From positions 1,054,001 through 1,118,000 of the forward strand of contig CAWDSH010000001.1 of NCBI GenBank assembly GCA_963804865.1: 64,000 bases of DNA, given 5' to 3'. This DNA comes from CAVVEQ01 sp963804865 (GTDB lineage: Bacteria; Chloroflexota; Anaerolineae; Anaerolineales; Anaerolineaceae). The stretch's first letter is position 1. Every line of letters begins with the position of its first letter. The notes below the pieces were generated by a model, which saw nothing but the letters and a program-made list of their open reading frames with translations, did no database searches and was not told the DNA's origin. Of this stretch, positions 35,407-44,495 are shown piece by piece. Position numbers and translations under genes: made by a program.

Positions 35407-35655
35407 ATTAAATCAAAACCCCCATCCGATTGCAGGACGAGGGGGGAACTCGTGGTGCCACCTGCTTTCGCTGAAGAAATTCCAGCCTTGTTTTGGCGGT
35501 AACGGCTGCCTCCGTCTCCTTTACGTTCCAATCTGGAACCCTTCAGGAGCACTCCTTCCTCAAGGGAAGACCGGGTTGGATATTCAGGCTTGTTACCAGC
35601 TCACACCATGCGCTGGTTCTCTGTTAAATTATCGCCTTCTATTCCCGGGTTAAGC
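35407..35655 (-). promoter_or_regulatory. T-box riboswitch controlling serS (Ser UCC specifier)
   Basis: On the minus strand the leader shows the Stem I apical consensus AGAGAACCAGCGCATGGTG (near 35620-35600), then GAGCTGGT closing it. A base stem CCGGG/CCCGG encloses a specifier loop in which UCC (Ser, 35580-35578) is followed by A. The T-box sequence AGGTGGCACCACG follows at ~35464-35450. A C-rich/G-rich terminator (CCCCCC ... GGGGG then TTTT) ends at ~35416. Uncharged tRNA-Ser should favour read-through into serS. Confidence 0.9.
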
Positions 35656-35663
35656 TTGAATTG

Positions 35664-35691
35664 ATTATATCCATTGGCGATTGGAAGTCAA
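35664..35691 (-). promoter_or_regulatory. Promoter of the serS T-box transcript
   Basis: Minus strand TTGACT (35691-35686) and a consensus TATAAT (35669-35664) with a 16-bp spacer. The -35 box overlaps the thiP stop codon. Confidence 0.75.
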
Positions 35692-37426
35692 GATGTCATG
35701 AAGTGTCGTTCCAATTGCTCGATCAACAACAAGCAGGCGGCGCAAATCATCATCAGGATCGTCGCCATCGCCATTGCCTGACCGTAATTCAACGCACCCG
35801 GCAGCGAAAGAAATCTCGAGATCGCGATGGGCATTGTGGGATACTCCGGCCTCGAAAGGAAAGAGGTCGCGCCAAATTCCCCCAATGAAATGGTGAATGC
35901 AAACAATCCGCCCACCAGGCCTGCCCGCCAAATGATGGGTAGTATCACCTCCCGCCAGACAACGAACGGCGAGGCCCCCAGGACAGATGCTGCATGCTTC
36001 AATGATAATGGAATGGATGCCAACGCAGGATGTATGGTTCGGACCACAAATGGCAAAGCCACAAGGCTGTGTGCCATCGGCAGAAGGAACGGCGAAGACA
36101 ATAGGTTGAATCCAGCCTGGTTGAAAAGAATGATCATCCCCAACCCCACTGTTATTGCCGAGGTACCCAAAGGCAGCATCAGCAAGGGATTGAACAGTTA
36201 TTCAGACGCGATCGTCTCTCCAAGGCTATGGAAGCGAGCAGACCGATCGTCAAGCTGATCAAGACAGTGATCCCCGCAAAGGATAGGGAATTCTTGATCG
36301 CATCCACGGGTGGTGCGTAGAATAAAGAGTTCCGCCGGTTGATGAAAAGCTCCTGGTAATAGGTAAAGGTCAATCCTGAAGTGATCACTCCTCTTTCCCC
36401 GCGTTCGGCTTCGAGGCGGGTGAAAGAGCGCAGTCCAAGTGAAATCAGCGGAGTTATGAGTAAAATAGCGATCACAAAGGCGGTCAAAAGAACAAATGAC
36501 TTTTCTCCCCATCCGATTGGGTGGCGCATACCTTCTCCCTTCAACCGGGGAGCAAGTTGAATATCTTTAATCCCTCCTACCCTGGAGATCAACAAGGAAA
36601 CCAACATGGTGCAGACCATCTGGATGGCTGAAAGGACCGCTGCAAGCGGTAGATTGAGAAGATGCATTGCCTGCAGGTAGATCTCCACTTCCAGGGTTGA
36701 ATATTTCGCCCCTCCCATGAGCAAAATGACGCCGAAACTGGTGAAATCAAACAGGAACACCAACAAGGTCGCCGAAAGGATGGATGGTCTCAGCAAAGGT
36801 AGTGTCACTTCTCTGAAATTACGAAAGGGAGAAGCACCCAGCACCCTGCCCGTTTGTTCGAGCCTGTGATCCAACTGAGCCCAGGCACTCCCGACTACCC
36901 GAATGACGATGGTCGTGTTATAGAAAACATGGGCAATCAGGATGGCGGATAACGAATTCATTACATGGATGGGGGGAGTCGGTAGAGCGAAAACATTCAT
37001 CATCAGCAGGTTGAGCCAGCCACGCGAGCCAAGCAGCGCATTGAATCCCGCTGCCACCACTACCGTAGGCAAAATAAAGGGGATCATCGTCAAAGAACGC
37101 AAGATACCTTTGGCGGGAAATAAAAAACGTGAAAAGAGATAAGCCGCGGGAAGCCCCACGATCAGTGTCAGCAATGTGGATAAACCTGCCTGGAAAAAAG
37201 TGAAACGAAGCGGCCGCAAGATGATTTCGGAAGAACGCAGGGCAAATCCTTCCTCAATAGCCTGGATTATCGCCAGCCTGAAAGTTGCGAATATTGGCAG
37301 GTAAAAGAAAAGCAATAAAAAGCCCAGTGGAACGAGCCAAAACAGGAGAGTTATCCATAGACTCTTTCCCGATGATTTGACTGTTTTATTAACAGGCATC
37401 GAATTCGTTTTCAGCAACGAACTCAT
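35688..37426 (-). pseudogene. thiP: Thiamine-type ABC transporter permease ThiP, interrupted by one frameshift
   Basis: A ~575-residue double-permease with two binding-protein-dependent transport domains, each with an EAA loop (GRVLGASPFRNFREVTLP and SVLGASPFVVWREVILP). The first frame ends after RLNNCSIPC at ~36180, while the second continues LFNPLLMLPLGTSAITVG, the normal next helix. One base appears to be missing near 36197-36206; this is the opposite sign to the other breaks in this window. Its ATG overlaps the thiB stop by 4 bp. No ThiQ ATPase gene follows, so a shared or distant ATPase would be needed. Confidence 0.8.
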
Positions 37427-38469
37427 TGAAGGACAACCTCAGTCCATTCCTCCAGCCATTTCTCCCTGTTCGCCTCAATCAAATCGGGTGAAAGCGTTGC
37501 AGGATTTTCTGGAATTTGAGCAAACTGCGTAAATACATCCGGTAATTTTGCAGCGGGATTCACGGGGAACATGAACATCTGCAGCGGAATATCTTCCTGG
37601 AATTTCACACCGAGCAAGAAATCCATGAATTTTTCTGCCATTCTCCGGTTGCCTGTTCCCTGCAGGATACCGGCGAATTCAATCTGCCGGAAACACGTAT
37701 CCCTAGCCACGAGTGAGGCTGTCGGGGCATCCGAACGGGGCGGATCGGCAAATATGACCTCAGCTGCAGGGCTGCTTGCATAAGAAAGCACCATCGGTTG
37801 CTCGCCATGCCCGGATGAACCACTGAAATTTGAATAATAGGCAGTTTCCCAATCATTGACCACGACCAACCCGTTGGATGTCAGCTGCCGCCAGTAATCC
37901 AGGTAGTCATCCTCTCCAAAATGTGCAATCGTCGCCAGCAGAAATGCAAGTCCCGGGGAAGAGGTTACAGGATTCTCGACGACCAGTAATCCTTCGTACT
38001 CCAGGCTGGTCAAGCTTTCAAGAGAAGCAGGGACTTCCAATCCCTTTTGCTCAAAATATGCCAGGTCATAATTGATACATACATCACCATAATCCACCGG
38101 CAGCACGCTGTTGGTCGGGTCAAGTTTGAACTGATCGGGGATCTCGTCCAGAAGGGCGGAATCATAAGATTCAAATATGCCCGCATCCAGAGCGCGGGAT
38201 AGAAAATTGTTATCCACACCATAAAAGACATCTGCCAAAGGTGCTTCTTTTGTAAGAATGGCTCGGTTCAGAGCCGCACCGGTATCCCCGCTTTTAATAA
38301 AACTTACTTTGATGTTGTTCTGCTTCTCAAATTCGGCGATGACTTCTTCGCTGATTGAGAAAGAATCATGCGTCATGACGGTAAGTGTCTTCTGGGAGTC
38401 AGCATCTAATCCTGATGCGCACGCCGAGAGAACCAGTACAAATAGAAGTGTTGAAATAATAAATTTCAT
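37423..38469 (-). CDS. thiB: Thiamine ABC transporter substrate-binding lipoprotein
   Basis: A 348-residue extracellular binding protein of the ThiB/TbpA group. The lipobox LSAC places the lipid anchor at Cys17. The family pattern TVMTHDSFSISEEVIAEFE, then SGDTGAALNRAILTKEAPLADVFYG-type sequence and VDNNFLSRAL, matches thiamine-binding proteins rather than iron-binding ones. Thiamine specificity is also supported by the TPP riboswitch upstream and the adjoining thiN. It lies 25 bp after thiN and overlaps thiP. Confidence 0.85.
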   Translation of the reverse strand: MKFIISTLLFVLVLSACASGLDADSQKTLTVMTHDSFSISEEVIAEFEKQNNIKVSFIKSGDTGAALNRAILTKEAPLADVFYGVDNNFLSRALDAGIFESYDSALLDEIPDQFKLDPTNSVLPVDYGDVCINYDLAYFEQKGLEVPASLESLTSLEYEGLLVVENPVTSSPGLAFLLATIAHFGEDDYLDYWRQLTSNGLVVVNDWETAYYSNFSGSSGHGEQPMVLSYASSPAAEVIFADPPRSDAPTASLVARDTCFRQIEFAGILQGTGNRRMAEKFMDFLLGVKFQEDIPLQMFMFPVNPAAKLPDVFTQFAQIPENPATLSPDLIEANREKWLEEWTEVVLQ

Positions 38470-38494
38470 TCAATCTCCTTCCAATTAACACAAA

Positions 38495-39121
38495 TCATTT
38501 TCTTGTATGAATACATAACAGCCGACCTGCTGCGACAATCACTTTCGCAGATGATGTGACCATCTCGTTGCTTATACCGCGTGTTTGATCGGCGAAGAGG
38601 GTTTCATTGACAAGCGGGTACTTCAATCCTTCGGTCCTAATCGCAGTGACCTCTCCCCAAAGCGGGATTAACGACACCGTGTCGCCTTTTGCCCCCTTAA
38701 TCACTTTCTGGTCCCGGATCACGAATGCCCGATCGATTCCATCATCCAGGATCACCTCTCTGCCAACCAGATCTTCCCGCAGCAACAGGCACAGATTCCC
38801 CAGGGTATGATCCAGACGCCCTCCGAGCGCTGCCACTATTAGAATGGTCCGAATATTCTTCTTGATCAGAAAATCCAGCGCCAATTGAAGATCGGTTTCG
38901 TCCTTCTCAACCGAATATCGCATTATTTGCACCCCTGCGTTTTCACACTTTTCAATCTCTTCATCCGGAACCGAGTCAAGATCGCCAATCAAGACTTTTG
39001 GAACCAGTTGGAGCTCGTTACAATGCCCAAGTCCCCCATCGGCTGCGACCAATAGATCATTTGCCCGGATCAATTTCTTGATCATCATGGCATCGCGCAT
39101 TTCACCATTGGCAAAGATCAC
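38495..39121 (-). CDS. thiN: Thiamine diphosphokinase
   Basis: Transfers pyrophosphate from ATP to thiamine to give TPP. Signatures: VAADGGLGHCNEL, IGDLDSVPDEE, the KDETDLQLAL block (DxTD metal/ATP site) and ALGGRLDHTLGNL. Length 208 is typical. The start is GTG 39121, reading into the family opening VIFANGEMRD; the ribosome-binding site is weak. As first gene after the TPP riboswitch it is coupled to thiamine uptake genes, so imported thiamine is trapped as TPP. Confidence 0.93.
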   Translation of the reverse strand: MIFANGEMRDAMMIKKLIRANDLLVAADGGLGHCNELQLVPKVLIGDLDSVPDEEIEKCENAGVQIMRYSVEKDETDLQLALDFLIKKNIRTILIVAALGGRLDHTLGNLCLLLREDLVGREVILDDGIDRAFVIRDQKVIKGAKGDTVSLIPLWGEVTAIRTEGLKYPLVNETLFADQTRGISNEMVTSSAKVIVAAGRLLCIHTRK

Positions 39122-39143
39122 CGCTCTACTTCAAGGTCATGAA

Positions 39144-39168
39144 AAATCCCTCCGCCAGGGAGGGATTT
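39144..39168 (-). terminator. Riboswitch-controlled intrinsic terminator
   Basis: A 10-bp stem AAATCCCTCC/GGAGGGATTT followed by T5 on the minus strand, between the TPP aptamer and thiN. Its CCCTCC arm can also pair with the GGAGGG at the aptamer's 3' side, the expected expression-platform switch. Confidence 0.85.
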
Positions 39169-39183
39169 GTTTTGATCTCTGTT

Positions 39184-39270
39184 CTCCCTCCGCCGGCATT
39201 ACCCGGATCAGGTTCGTAGGGTCAAGGACGATTCGGTCCTTATCTCAGCCTGGCTTACCCAGGCTCCCCG
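39184..39270 (-). promoter_or_regulatory. TPP riboswitch (THI element)
   Basis: The minus strand contains the conserved aptamer core: GGGGAGCC at the 5' side, CAGGCTGAGA, then ACCGAATCGTCC hairpin, TTGACCCTACGAACCTGAT, and CCGGGTAATGCCGGCGGAGGG. All core nucleotides of the TPP-binding THI box are present. Binding of TPP should stabilise the aptamer and allow the downstream terminator, shutting off thiN-thiB-thiP. Confidence 0.95.
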
Positions 39271-39283
39271 ATTTACTATCATG

Positions 39284-39312
39284 AGTATAAGAAGCTACGT
39301 AGTAGATGTCAA
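39284..39312 (-). promoter_or_regulatory. Promoter of the TPP-riboswitch operon
   Basis: Minus strand perfect TTGACA (39312-39307) and TATACT (39289-39284) with a 17-bp spacer, ending ~14 bp before the aptamer. Confidence 0.8.
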
Positions 39313-39330
39313 GTGTTTCACCTGGCAGGG

Positions 39331-39957
39331 TTATTCAATCGGACGTGGATCTATGCGATATTGGCAGATCTCATCGCCACGAGCGCAGCAACTGATCTCA
39401 GTGATGGGATAATTCTTGTTTCCGCCACACCAGGAGAGGAACTCCTGCAATAATCCCTCGGTGAACTGGCAGGCTGTCCCCTGCGATTGTCTTTCCTGGC
39501 ATTCAGTGCAATTCAGGGATTGCCAGATCCAGGTTGTCCCATCATCCAATAAATTCACATCGATCTTGAACTTTTCTTGATAGGCTTTCATCAACCTGGA
39601 CAATCCATCTTTGAATCTTTTACGTGTGGGTTTCATTTTGAAGTCGATATCATTCAATAACAGATCTTCACCGAAAGCGCGCAGGAAATATTTCAGTGAT
39701 GCCCTGCCGGACCGTAATGCGATTCCTCTCCCACCTCTCGGGCCGTAGAGTGCATCAAGCGCATTACTTATTGAATGCAGGTCTGAAAAGTTAATGCAAT
39801 CTTTACTGACATCTTCTTTGCCAGTGACAATCTTAAGCACAGCTGAAACCCCTGCAGAACCGATGATCTCAAGCAATCCATCCATGAAGAATTGGCAACT
39901 TGAAAGGGGTTTATTTTTATCTTCTGATTTCATAATAAGACGGTGATGATATTCCAT
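39331..39957 (-). CDS. V4R-like (4-vinyl reductase type) ligand-binding protein
   Basis: A ~208-residue protein with an N-terminal helical region and a C-terminal V4R/heme-NO-binding-associated fold. Six Cys stand near the C-terminus: CTEC, a Cys in GTACQFTEG, one in LSWCGGN, then CCARGDEICQYRI. The last resembles the closing motif of V4R domains (CxxxGxxxCxF). V4R domains bind small hydrophobic ligands or metals in signalling and transcription regulators. The start codon is uncertain: ATG 39957, ATG 39933 or TTG 39963, none with a clear ribosome-binding site. It lies 55 bp beyond the GTPase gene. Confidence 0.65.
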   Translation of the reverse strand: MEYHHRLIMKSEDKNKPLSSCQFFMDGLLEIIGSAGVSAVLKIVTGKEDVSKDCINFSDLHSISNALDALYGPRGGRGIALRSGRASLKYFLRAFGEDLLLNDIDFKMKPTRKRFKDGLSRLMKAYQEKFKIDVNLLDDGTTWIWQSLNCTECQERQSQGTACQFTEGLLQEFLSWCGGNKNYPITEISCCARGDEICQYRIDPRPIE

Positions 39958-40012
39958 AAACAATAATCTAGGATTGCTAAAAAGTATATGAAATTATTCT
40001 CTGCCAAAAGGA

Positions 40013-40561
40013 TTATTCAGCTTTTTTCTGGCTTTTGTCCATCTCGGCTAGAATGCTGTAAAGGAGCTCAAGCAACACGGTCTTGACTTTATCCTTTGAA
40101 GTCGCCACGCAGGACAGAAACTTAACGTTGGGATCCAGGCGGAGCGCTAGTTTCATATCATTCATTTCCCAGGCACCATCACGGTCCTGCTTATTGGCTG
40201 CGACCACATACGGGGTGGGTGCATACGCACGGAAAGTTTCCAAAATACTGCGCGCTTCACGGAAGGTTTCCGGGCGGGTACTGTCAACAAGGACGATAAA
40301 TCCCAACATACCTTCAGAAAGGATCTCCCACATGAAGTCAAAACGCTTCTGTCCGGGTGTGCCAAAGAGATACAGCACCAATTCATCGTCAACGGTGATG
40401 CGCCCAAAATCCATGGCAACCGTGGTGGTTTCTTTTATCTTTTCTTCTTCAGCTGAGATCTTTCGTTCCGTGGAAACAACATCGATTTCACTCACCGAAC
40501 GAATGAATTCCGTTTTCCCGGCGTTGAAAGGACCTGTGACCACGATTTTTACTGTTTGCAT
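40013..40561 (-). CDS. Small Ras-like GTPase (MglA/Rup family)
   Basis: A 182-residue prokaryotic Ras-superfamily GTPase. G1 is GPFNAGKTE (10-18), switch I contains ETTTVAMDFGRI, G3 is FGTPGQKRF, and G4 is NKQD. The G3 form GTPGQ in place of DxxGQ is typical of the bacterial Rup/MglA branch. Relatives act with Roadblock proteins in polarity and surface motility. It lies 21 bp after the DUF4388 gene, which points to a shared signalling role. Confidence 0.85.
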   Translation of the reverse strand: MQTVKIVVTGPFNAGKTEFIRSVSEIDVVSTERKISAEEEKIKETTTVAMDFGRITVDDELVLYLFGTPGQKRFDFMWEILSEGMLGFIVLVDSTRPETFREARSILETFRAYAPTPYVVAANKQDRDGAWEMNDMKLALRLDPNVKFLSCVATSKDKVKTVLLELLYSILAEMDKSQKKAE

Positions 40562-40582
40562 AATGACTGTCCTGATCTGCCT

Positions 40583-41395
40583 TTAGATATTTCGAATGCG
40601 GTCGATCAATTTATTTACCAAAGATTTCTGCTCGTCTGGATTCTCCGTGGGGAACATGCGGTTCGAGAGGAGCGGTGCTCCACCAGGACGTACGACCTCC
40701 ACCAGTCCAGCCTGGAGCAGGCTGTAGACAACCCTCCGGATTTCCAGGTCATTCATATGAGTTGCCTGCGAGATCTGGCGCATCGTATTCTTTGGATTAA
40801 CATACGATACCACCCGCCATTCCTCGACATTAAGGTTCATCTTTTGGATATTGGCACCCGGACGTTCCGTGAATTTCAGCGCCATGTCCAGGCTGGGGAT
40901 CTCTTCCTGCAGCATTTCCCATTCACGCAGCTGTCTTGTTCCTTCAATGATCAAGTTTTCAAGGTCAATGCGGACAGGGATTTTGCCATTGGGAGCCTGT
41001 TCGTCCGGCTCAAAACGGAAGAAACCTTCCACCCAGGTAAAAAGAACACGGACTATATCAATGATGTACTGCGTCAGGCTATCAAGGATATCCTGCTGGG
41101 ATAGATATCCGGCATTGATCAAGAGCAATCCCAGTTCCTTATCCGACATCATCTTGGCCCGTTCTGCCAGGATGCGGTACTGACTGGGGCTGATCTTGTT
41201 GAACCTTTGAAGAATGGCTGCCAGGCTGCTATCTTCAGCGCCGACCTGGGCATAGGAAAGCTTGCCTTCGCGAAAACCAATATGGGCAATATCACTTTGT
41301 CCTTCGATGACAAGTGTGCCAGTTTTGGCTGCGAGGTTGATCAGATTCAGTAATTGCGAAAATGTAAAATCGCGAAGATTGCCTTTAAGCGCCAT
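40583..41395 (-). CDS. DUF4388 (PATAN) domain signalling protein
   Basis: A 270-residue cytoplasmic protein. Residues 1-110 match the DUF4388/PATAN domain: LKGNLRDFTFSQLLNLINLA, then KTGTLVIEG and IGFREGKLSYAQVG. A helical middle follows, and the C-terminus (RQISQATHMNDLEIRRVVYSL) looks like a winged-helix fragment, also common in this family. PATAN domains occur in response-regulator and GTPase systems. It has a strong promoter and leads a transcript with the GTPase and probably the V4R gene. Confidence 0.8.
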   Translation of the reverse strand: MALKGNLRDFTFSQLLNLINLAAKTGTLVIEGQSDIAHIGFREGKLSYAQVGAEDSSLAAILQRFNKISPSQYRILAERAKMMSDKELGLLLINAGYLSQQDILDSLTQYIIDIVRVLFTWVEGFFRFEPDEQAPNGKIPVRIDLENLIIEGTRQLREWEMLQEEIPSLDMALKFTERPGANIQKMNLNVEEWRVVSYVNPKNTMRQISQATHMNDLEIRRVVYSLLQAGLVEVVRPGGAPLLSNRMFPTENPDEQKSLVNKLIDRIRNI

Positions 41396-41434
41396 AAAGC
41401 AGAGGGTTCCTGTTTTCCTCTAAATAGTCCAATC

Positions 41435-41463
41435 ATTATACTGAAAAGAAAATACCCCGTCAA
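41435..41463 (-). promoter_or_regulatory. Promoter of the DUF4388-GTPase operon
   Basis: Minus strand TTGACG (41463-41458) and a consensus TATAAT (41440-41435) with a 17-bp spacer; leader ~35 nt. Confidence 0.8.
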
Positions 41464-41570
41464 TTAAAAACATCCCCACCCAACAGAAACGTTAAGTTGG
41501 CATAAATCACGATTTCCATGCTGATATCAGGCGAAGAATTTTCAAAGGTATAATCTCAAGAGATCCACCC

Positions 41571-43205
41571 ATGCCTGACCTCTTTCACGCTCTAAATACT
41601 GCTGATACCGGCTATTTTATGATCCTGGCGAGAAACTGGGACCTGGAATTGCCATCAGATGAACCTCACTTATGGTTGGATATGATTGTCCACCATCTAA
41701 CTCAACCGGAAAAATTGAAAGAAATCGTTTCATCGCTACCTCGAGATGCCCTGTCAGCATTTGTTGCCCTCCAAGAGCAAAGCGGGCATATGACCTGGAT
41801 GGAGTTCACACGGCGTTTTGGGGAACTTCGGGATATGGGGGCAGGTCGGCGCGACCGTGAACACCCGGAGTTGAATCCCGTCTCAGTCACCGAAACGCTC
41901 TGGTATTCCGGCTTAATTGGACGCGCTTTTCTGGAAAAAGGTGAAGGATTACTGGAATACGCCTATATCCCAGATGAATTCATGAATCAAAACCCATCTG
42001 CTCCCGATAAAGACTCCATTCCTTTGGGCCGACCGGCAAAGAAAGAAGATACCCTCCTTCAATTCATTCCCAAAGACGGCATCCTGGATCATGCCTGCAC
42101 ATTACTGGCCGCCATCCGGACGGGACTCTCTCTTACAAATTTGGAATCCTGGATAGAAAAACCCGTAATGGGATTCCTTATTGAGCTTCTTCAAGATATT
42201 TCCCTGATTTCAGCCGACCTCAATCCCAATCCTGAATCCACCCGTACTTTCCTTGAGAGTCCCAGGAACAGCTCCCAGGCTCTCATGATCAAGGCATGGC
42301 AATCCAGCAAGACCATCAATGAATTGCGACTTCTCGCGCAATTAAGTTTTGAAGGCATCTGGAAAAATGATCCTCTTAAGACCCGTCATTCTTTCCTCGA
42401 ACTTCTGGATGGTGTTCCCCTAAACACCTGGTGGGATCTTGATTCGTTGATCTCAGCCATTCACCAGCGGAATCCGGATTTCCAACGCCAGGCGGGTGAT
42501 TATGATGCCTGGTTCATCCGGGAAGGTGAAAATGGTGAATATCTGCGCGGGTTCAATGCCTGGATGAAAGTCGAAGGCAGATTGATCGAATATTACCTTC
42601 AGGGTCCATTATTTTGGCTTGGATTAATAGACCTGGCATCGGCTGGAAGAAAAACAAGGAAGAGCGCTTTCAGATTACCGTTGGATTTTCAAAGGAGACT
42701 TTCAGGGATGCTCCCATGGGAATCTCAAATTGAAAAGGGTAAATTGAGGGTTTCCTCCAACGGAGTTTTGGCAGCCACCCGTGACGTTCCCCGTGCAGTG
42801 CGTTACCAGGTCGCCCGTTTCTGTGAATGGGATCACGTTATCAAAGGAACCTATCATTACAAGATGAATTCAGGTTCTCTTTCAGAAGCAGCCAAAATGG
42901 GTTTAAAACCGCAGCAATTGATATCCATACTTAAAGCCCACTCTTCTTCAACGGTATCCCCATCACTGCTCAAGGCTGTGGAACGCTGGGAAAAATTTGG
43001 CGTCCAGGTGCAGATCGAACATCCCATCGTCCTTCGTTTCAGTAATCCCGAGATCCTCGCAGAACTGCAAAAAAGCACTGCCCAGAAATTCTTGGGAGAG
43101 ATCATTTCCCCCACAATGGTGATCGTTAAACCCGGACGTGAAGAGCAGCTCCTTTCCGCCATTGCGGAGCTGGGCTGGCTGGGTGAAATCATGCCCGGAG
43201 TATAA
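41571..43205 (+). CDS. Helicase-associated (XPB/Ssl2-like, Helicase_C_3) domain protein
   Basis: A 544-residue protein without helicase motifs. The C-terminal ~130 residues (YQVARFCEWD, the SLSEAAKMGL repeat, KAVERWEKFG, EIISPTMVIVKPG, LGWLGEI) resemble the XPB/Ssl2-like helicase-associated domain found in actinobacterial and Chloroflexota proteins of unknown function. The N-terminal part (LILARNWDLELP, LPRDALSAFVALQEQSGHMTW) looks like winged-helix repeats. No Walker motif is seen, so it is not an ATPase. It is monocistronic, with a TATAAT ~20 bp before the start region. Confidence 0.6.
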   Translation: MPDLFHALNTADTGYFMILARNWDLELPSDEPHLWLDMIVHHLTQPEKLKEIVSSLPRDALSAFVALQEQSGHMTWMEFTRRFGELRDMGAGRRDREHPELNPVSVTETLWYSGLIGRAFLEKGEGLLEYAYIPDEFMNQNPSAPDKDSIPLGRPAKKEDTLLQFIPKDGILDHACTLLAAIRTGLSLTNLESWIEKPVMGFLIELLQDISLISADLNPNPESTRTFLESPRNSSQALMIKAWQSSKTINELRLLAQLSFEGIWKNDPLKTRHSFLELLDGVPLNTWWDLDSLISAIHQRNPDFQRQAGDYDAWFIREGENGEYLRGFNAWMKVEGRLIEYYLQGPLFWLGLIDLASAGRKTRKSAFRLPLDFQRRLSGMLPWESQIEKGKLRVSSNGVLAATRDVPRAVRYQVARFCEWDHVIKGTYHYKMNSGSLSEAAKMGLKPQQLISILKAHSSSTVSPSLLKAVERWEKFGVQVQIEHPIVLRFSNPEILAELQKSTAQKFLGEIISPTMVIVKPGREEQLLSAIAELGWLGEIMPGV

Positions 43206-43276
43206 TTATTTGACGTCGCATCGTAACTATCGAATTCGCTTTTTATTATGCTAAAAAATCCAATCATGAGGTTAAC

Positions 43277-44461
43277 ATGTCAAATCGCTTGGAATGGATA
43301 GACCAGGAAATTTCACAACTCAAGGAAGGTGGACTCCTCAATCGTATCCGCACGATAGGATCTGCGCAGGGTGCCTGGCTGGTGGTGGATGGAAAAAATG
43401 TGCTCAATTTCTGCTCCAACAACTACCTGGGGTTGGGAAACCATCCACGCGTAGTGAAAGCTGCCAAGGAAGCACTAGATAAATATGGAGCCGGCCCCAC
43501 CGCAGTCCGCACCATTGCAGGAACTATGGATCTGCATCTCAAGTTGGAGGAACGTCTTTCAAAATTTAAAGGTGCTGAAGCAACCATAACCTTCCAATCC
43601 GGATTTTGTGCCAACCTGGCCACCATTCCAGCCCTGGTCGGAAAGGAAGACGCGATCTTTTCCGATGAACTTAATCACGCCAGTATCATCGATGGTTGCC
43701 GGCTCTCGGGAGCCACTACAATCCGATATAAACACTGCGATCCGCAGGATCTGGATAAGACCATTCGCGAAAACAGCGGCCGGTACCGCCGTTCATTAAT
43801 AGTCACGGATGGTGTATTCAGCATGGATGGAGATATCGCACCGTTGGATAAAATCCAGGCTGTGGCGCATAAGCACGACATTATCCTCATGGTGGATGAT
43901 GCCCATGGCGAGGGTGTCCTGGGGAAAGGCGGTCGGGGAATTGTCGACCATTTCAGCCTGCATGGAAAAGTGGATGTTGAAGTGGGTACACTCTCCAAAG
44001 CTTTTGGTGTGGTGGGTGGACTTGTATCCGGGAAAACCGCGATCATCGATTGGCTGCGCCAGCGTGGAAGACCTTTCCTTTTCTCCTCAGCCATGACTCC
44101 AGCAGACGTGGGCGCTTGTCTGGCAGCCATTGATATCCTCGAAGAATCCACCGAATTAGTTGATCAGCTCTGGAAAAATGCACAATTCTTTAAATCCGAA
44201 ATGAAAAAACTGGGATTCAATACAGGTGTGAGCGTTACACCCATCACACCGATCATGCTGGGCGAAGCACCGCTGGCGCAGCAATTCAGCCGGGACCTCT
44301 TTGAAGAAGGTGTTTTCGCCATGGCACTTGGTTTTCCCACGGTTCCAAAGGGAACTGCGCGCATCCGCGCGATGATATCGGCAGCCCATTCACATGACGA
44401 TTTGAGCAAAGGTCTTGAGATCTTCGCCAAAGTCGGCAGGAAGTTGGGCGTCGTCTCTTGA
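43277..44461 (+). CDS. kbl: Glycine C-acetyltransferase (2-amino-3-ketobutyrate CoA ligase) type PLP enzyme
   Basis: A 394-residue alpha-oxoamine synthase. The PLP Lys is K241 in GTLSKAFG and the cofactor Asp is in DDAHGEG (207-213). The substrate block NNYLGLGNHP and AGTMDLHLKLE are conserved. The family includes KBL, BioF and serine palmitoyltransferase. VRTIAGTMDLH favours KBL, but BioF cannot be fully excluded, and no threonine dehydrogenase or biotin gene is nearby. Confidence 0.82.
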   Translation: MSNRLEWIDQEISQLKEGGLLNRIRTIGSAQGAWLVVDGKNVLNFCSNNYLGLGNHPRVVKAAKEALDKYGAGPTAVRTIAGTMDLHLKLEERLSKFKGAEATITFQSGFCANLATIPALVGKEDAIFSDELNHASIIDGCRLSGATTIRYKHCDPQDLDKTIRENSGRYRRSLIVTDGVFSMDGDIAPLDKIQAVAHKHDIILMVDDAHGEGVLGKGGRGIVDHFSLHGKVDVEVGTLSKAFGVVGGLVSGKTAIIDWLRQRGRPFLFSSAMTPADVGACLAAIDILEESTELVDQLWKNAQFFKSEMKKLGFNTGVSVTPITPIMLGEAPLAQQFSRDLFEEGVFAMALGFPTVPKGTARIRAMISAAHSHDDLSKGLEIFAKVGRKLGVVS

Positions 44462-44495
44462 TCTGTCAGAAATTCTATTAGACAGTCTGACTCAC

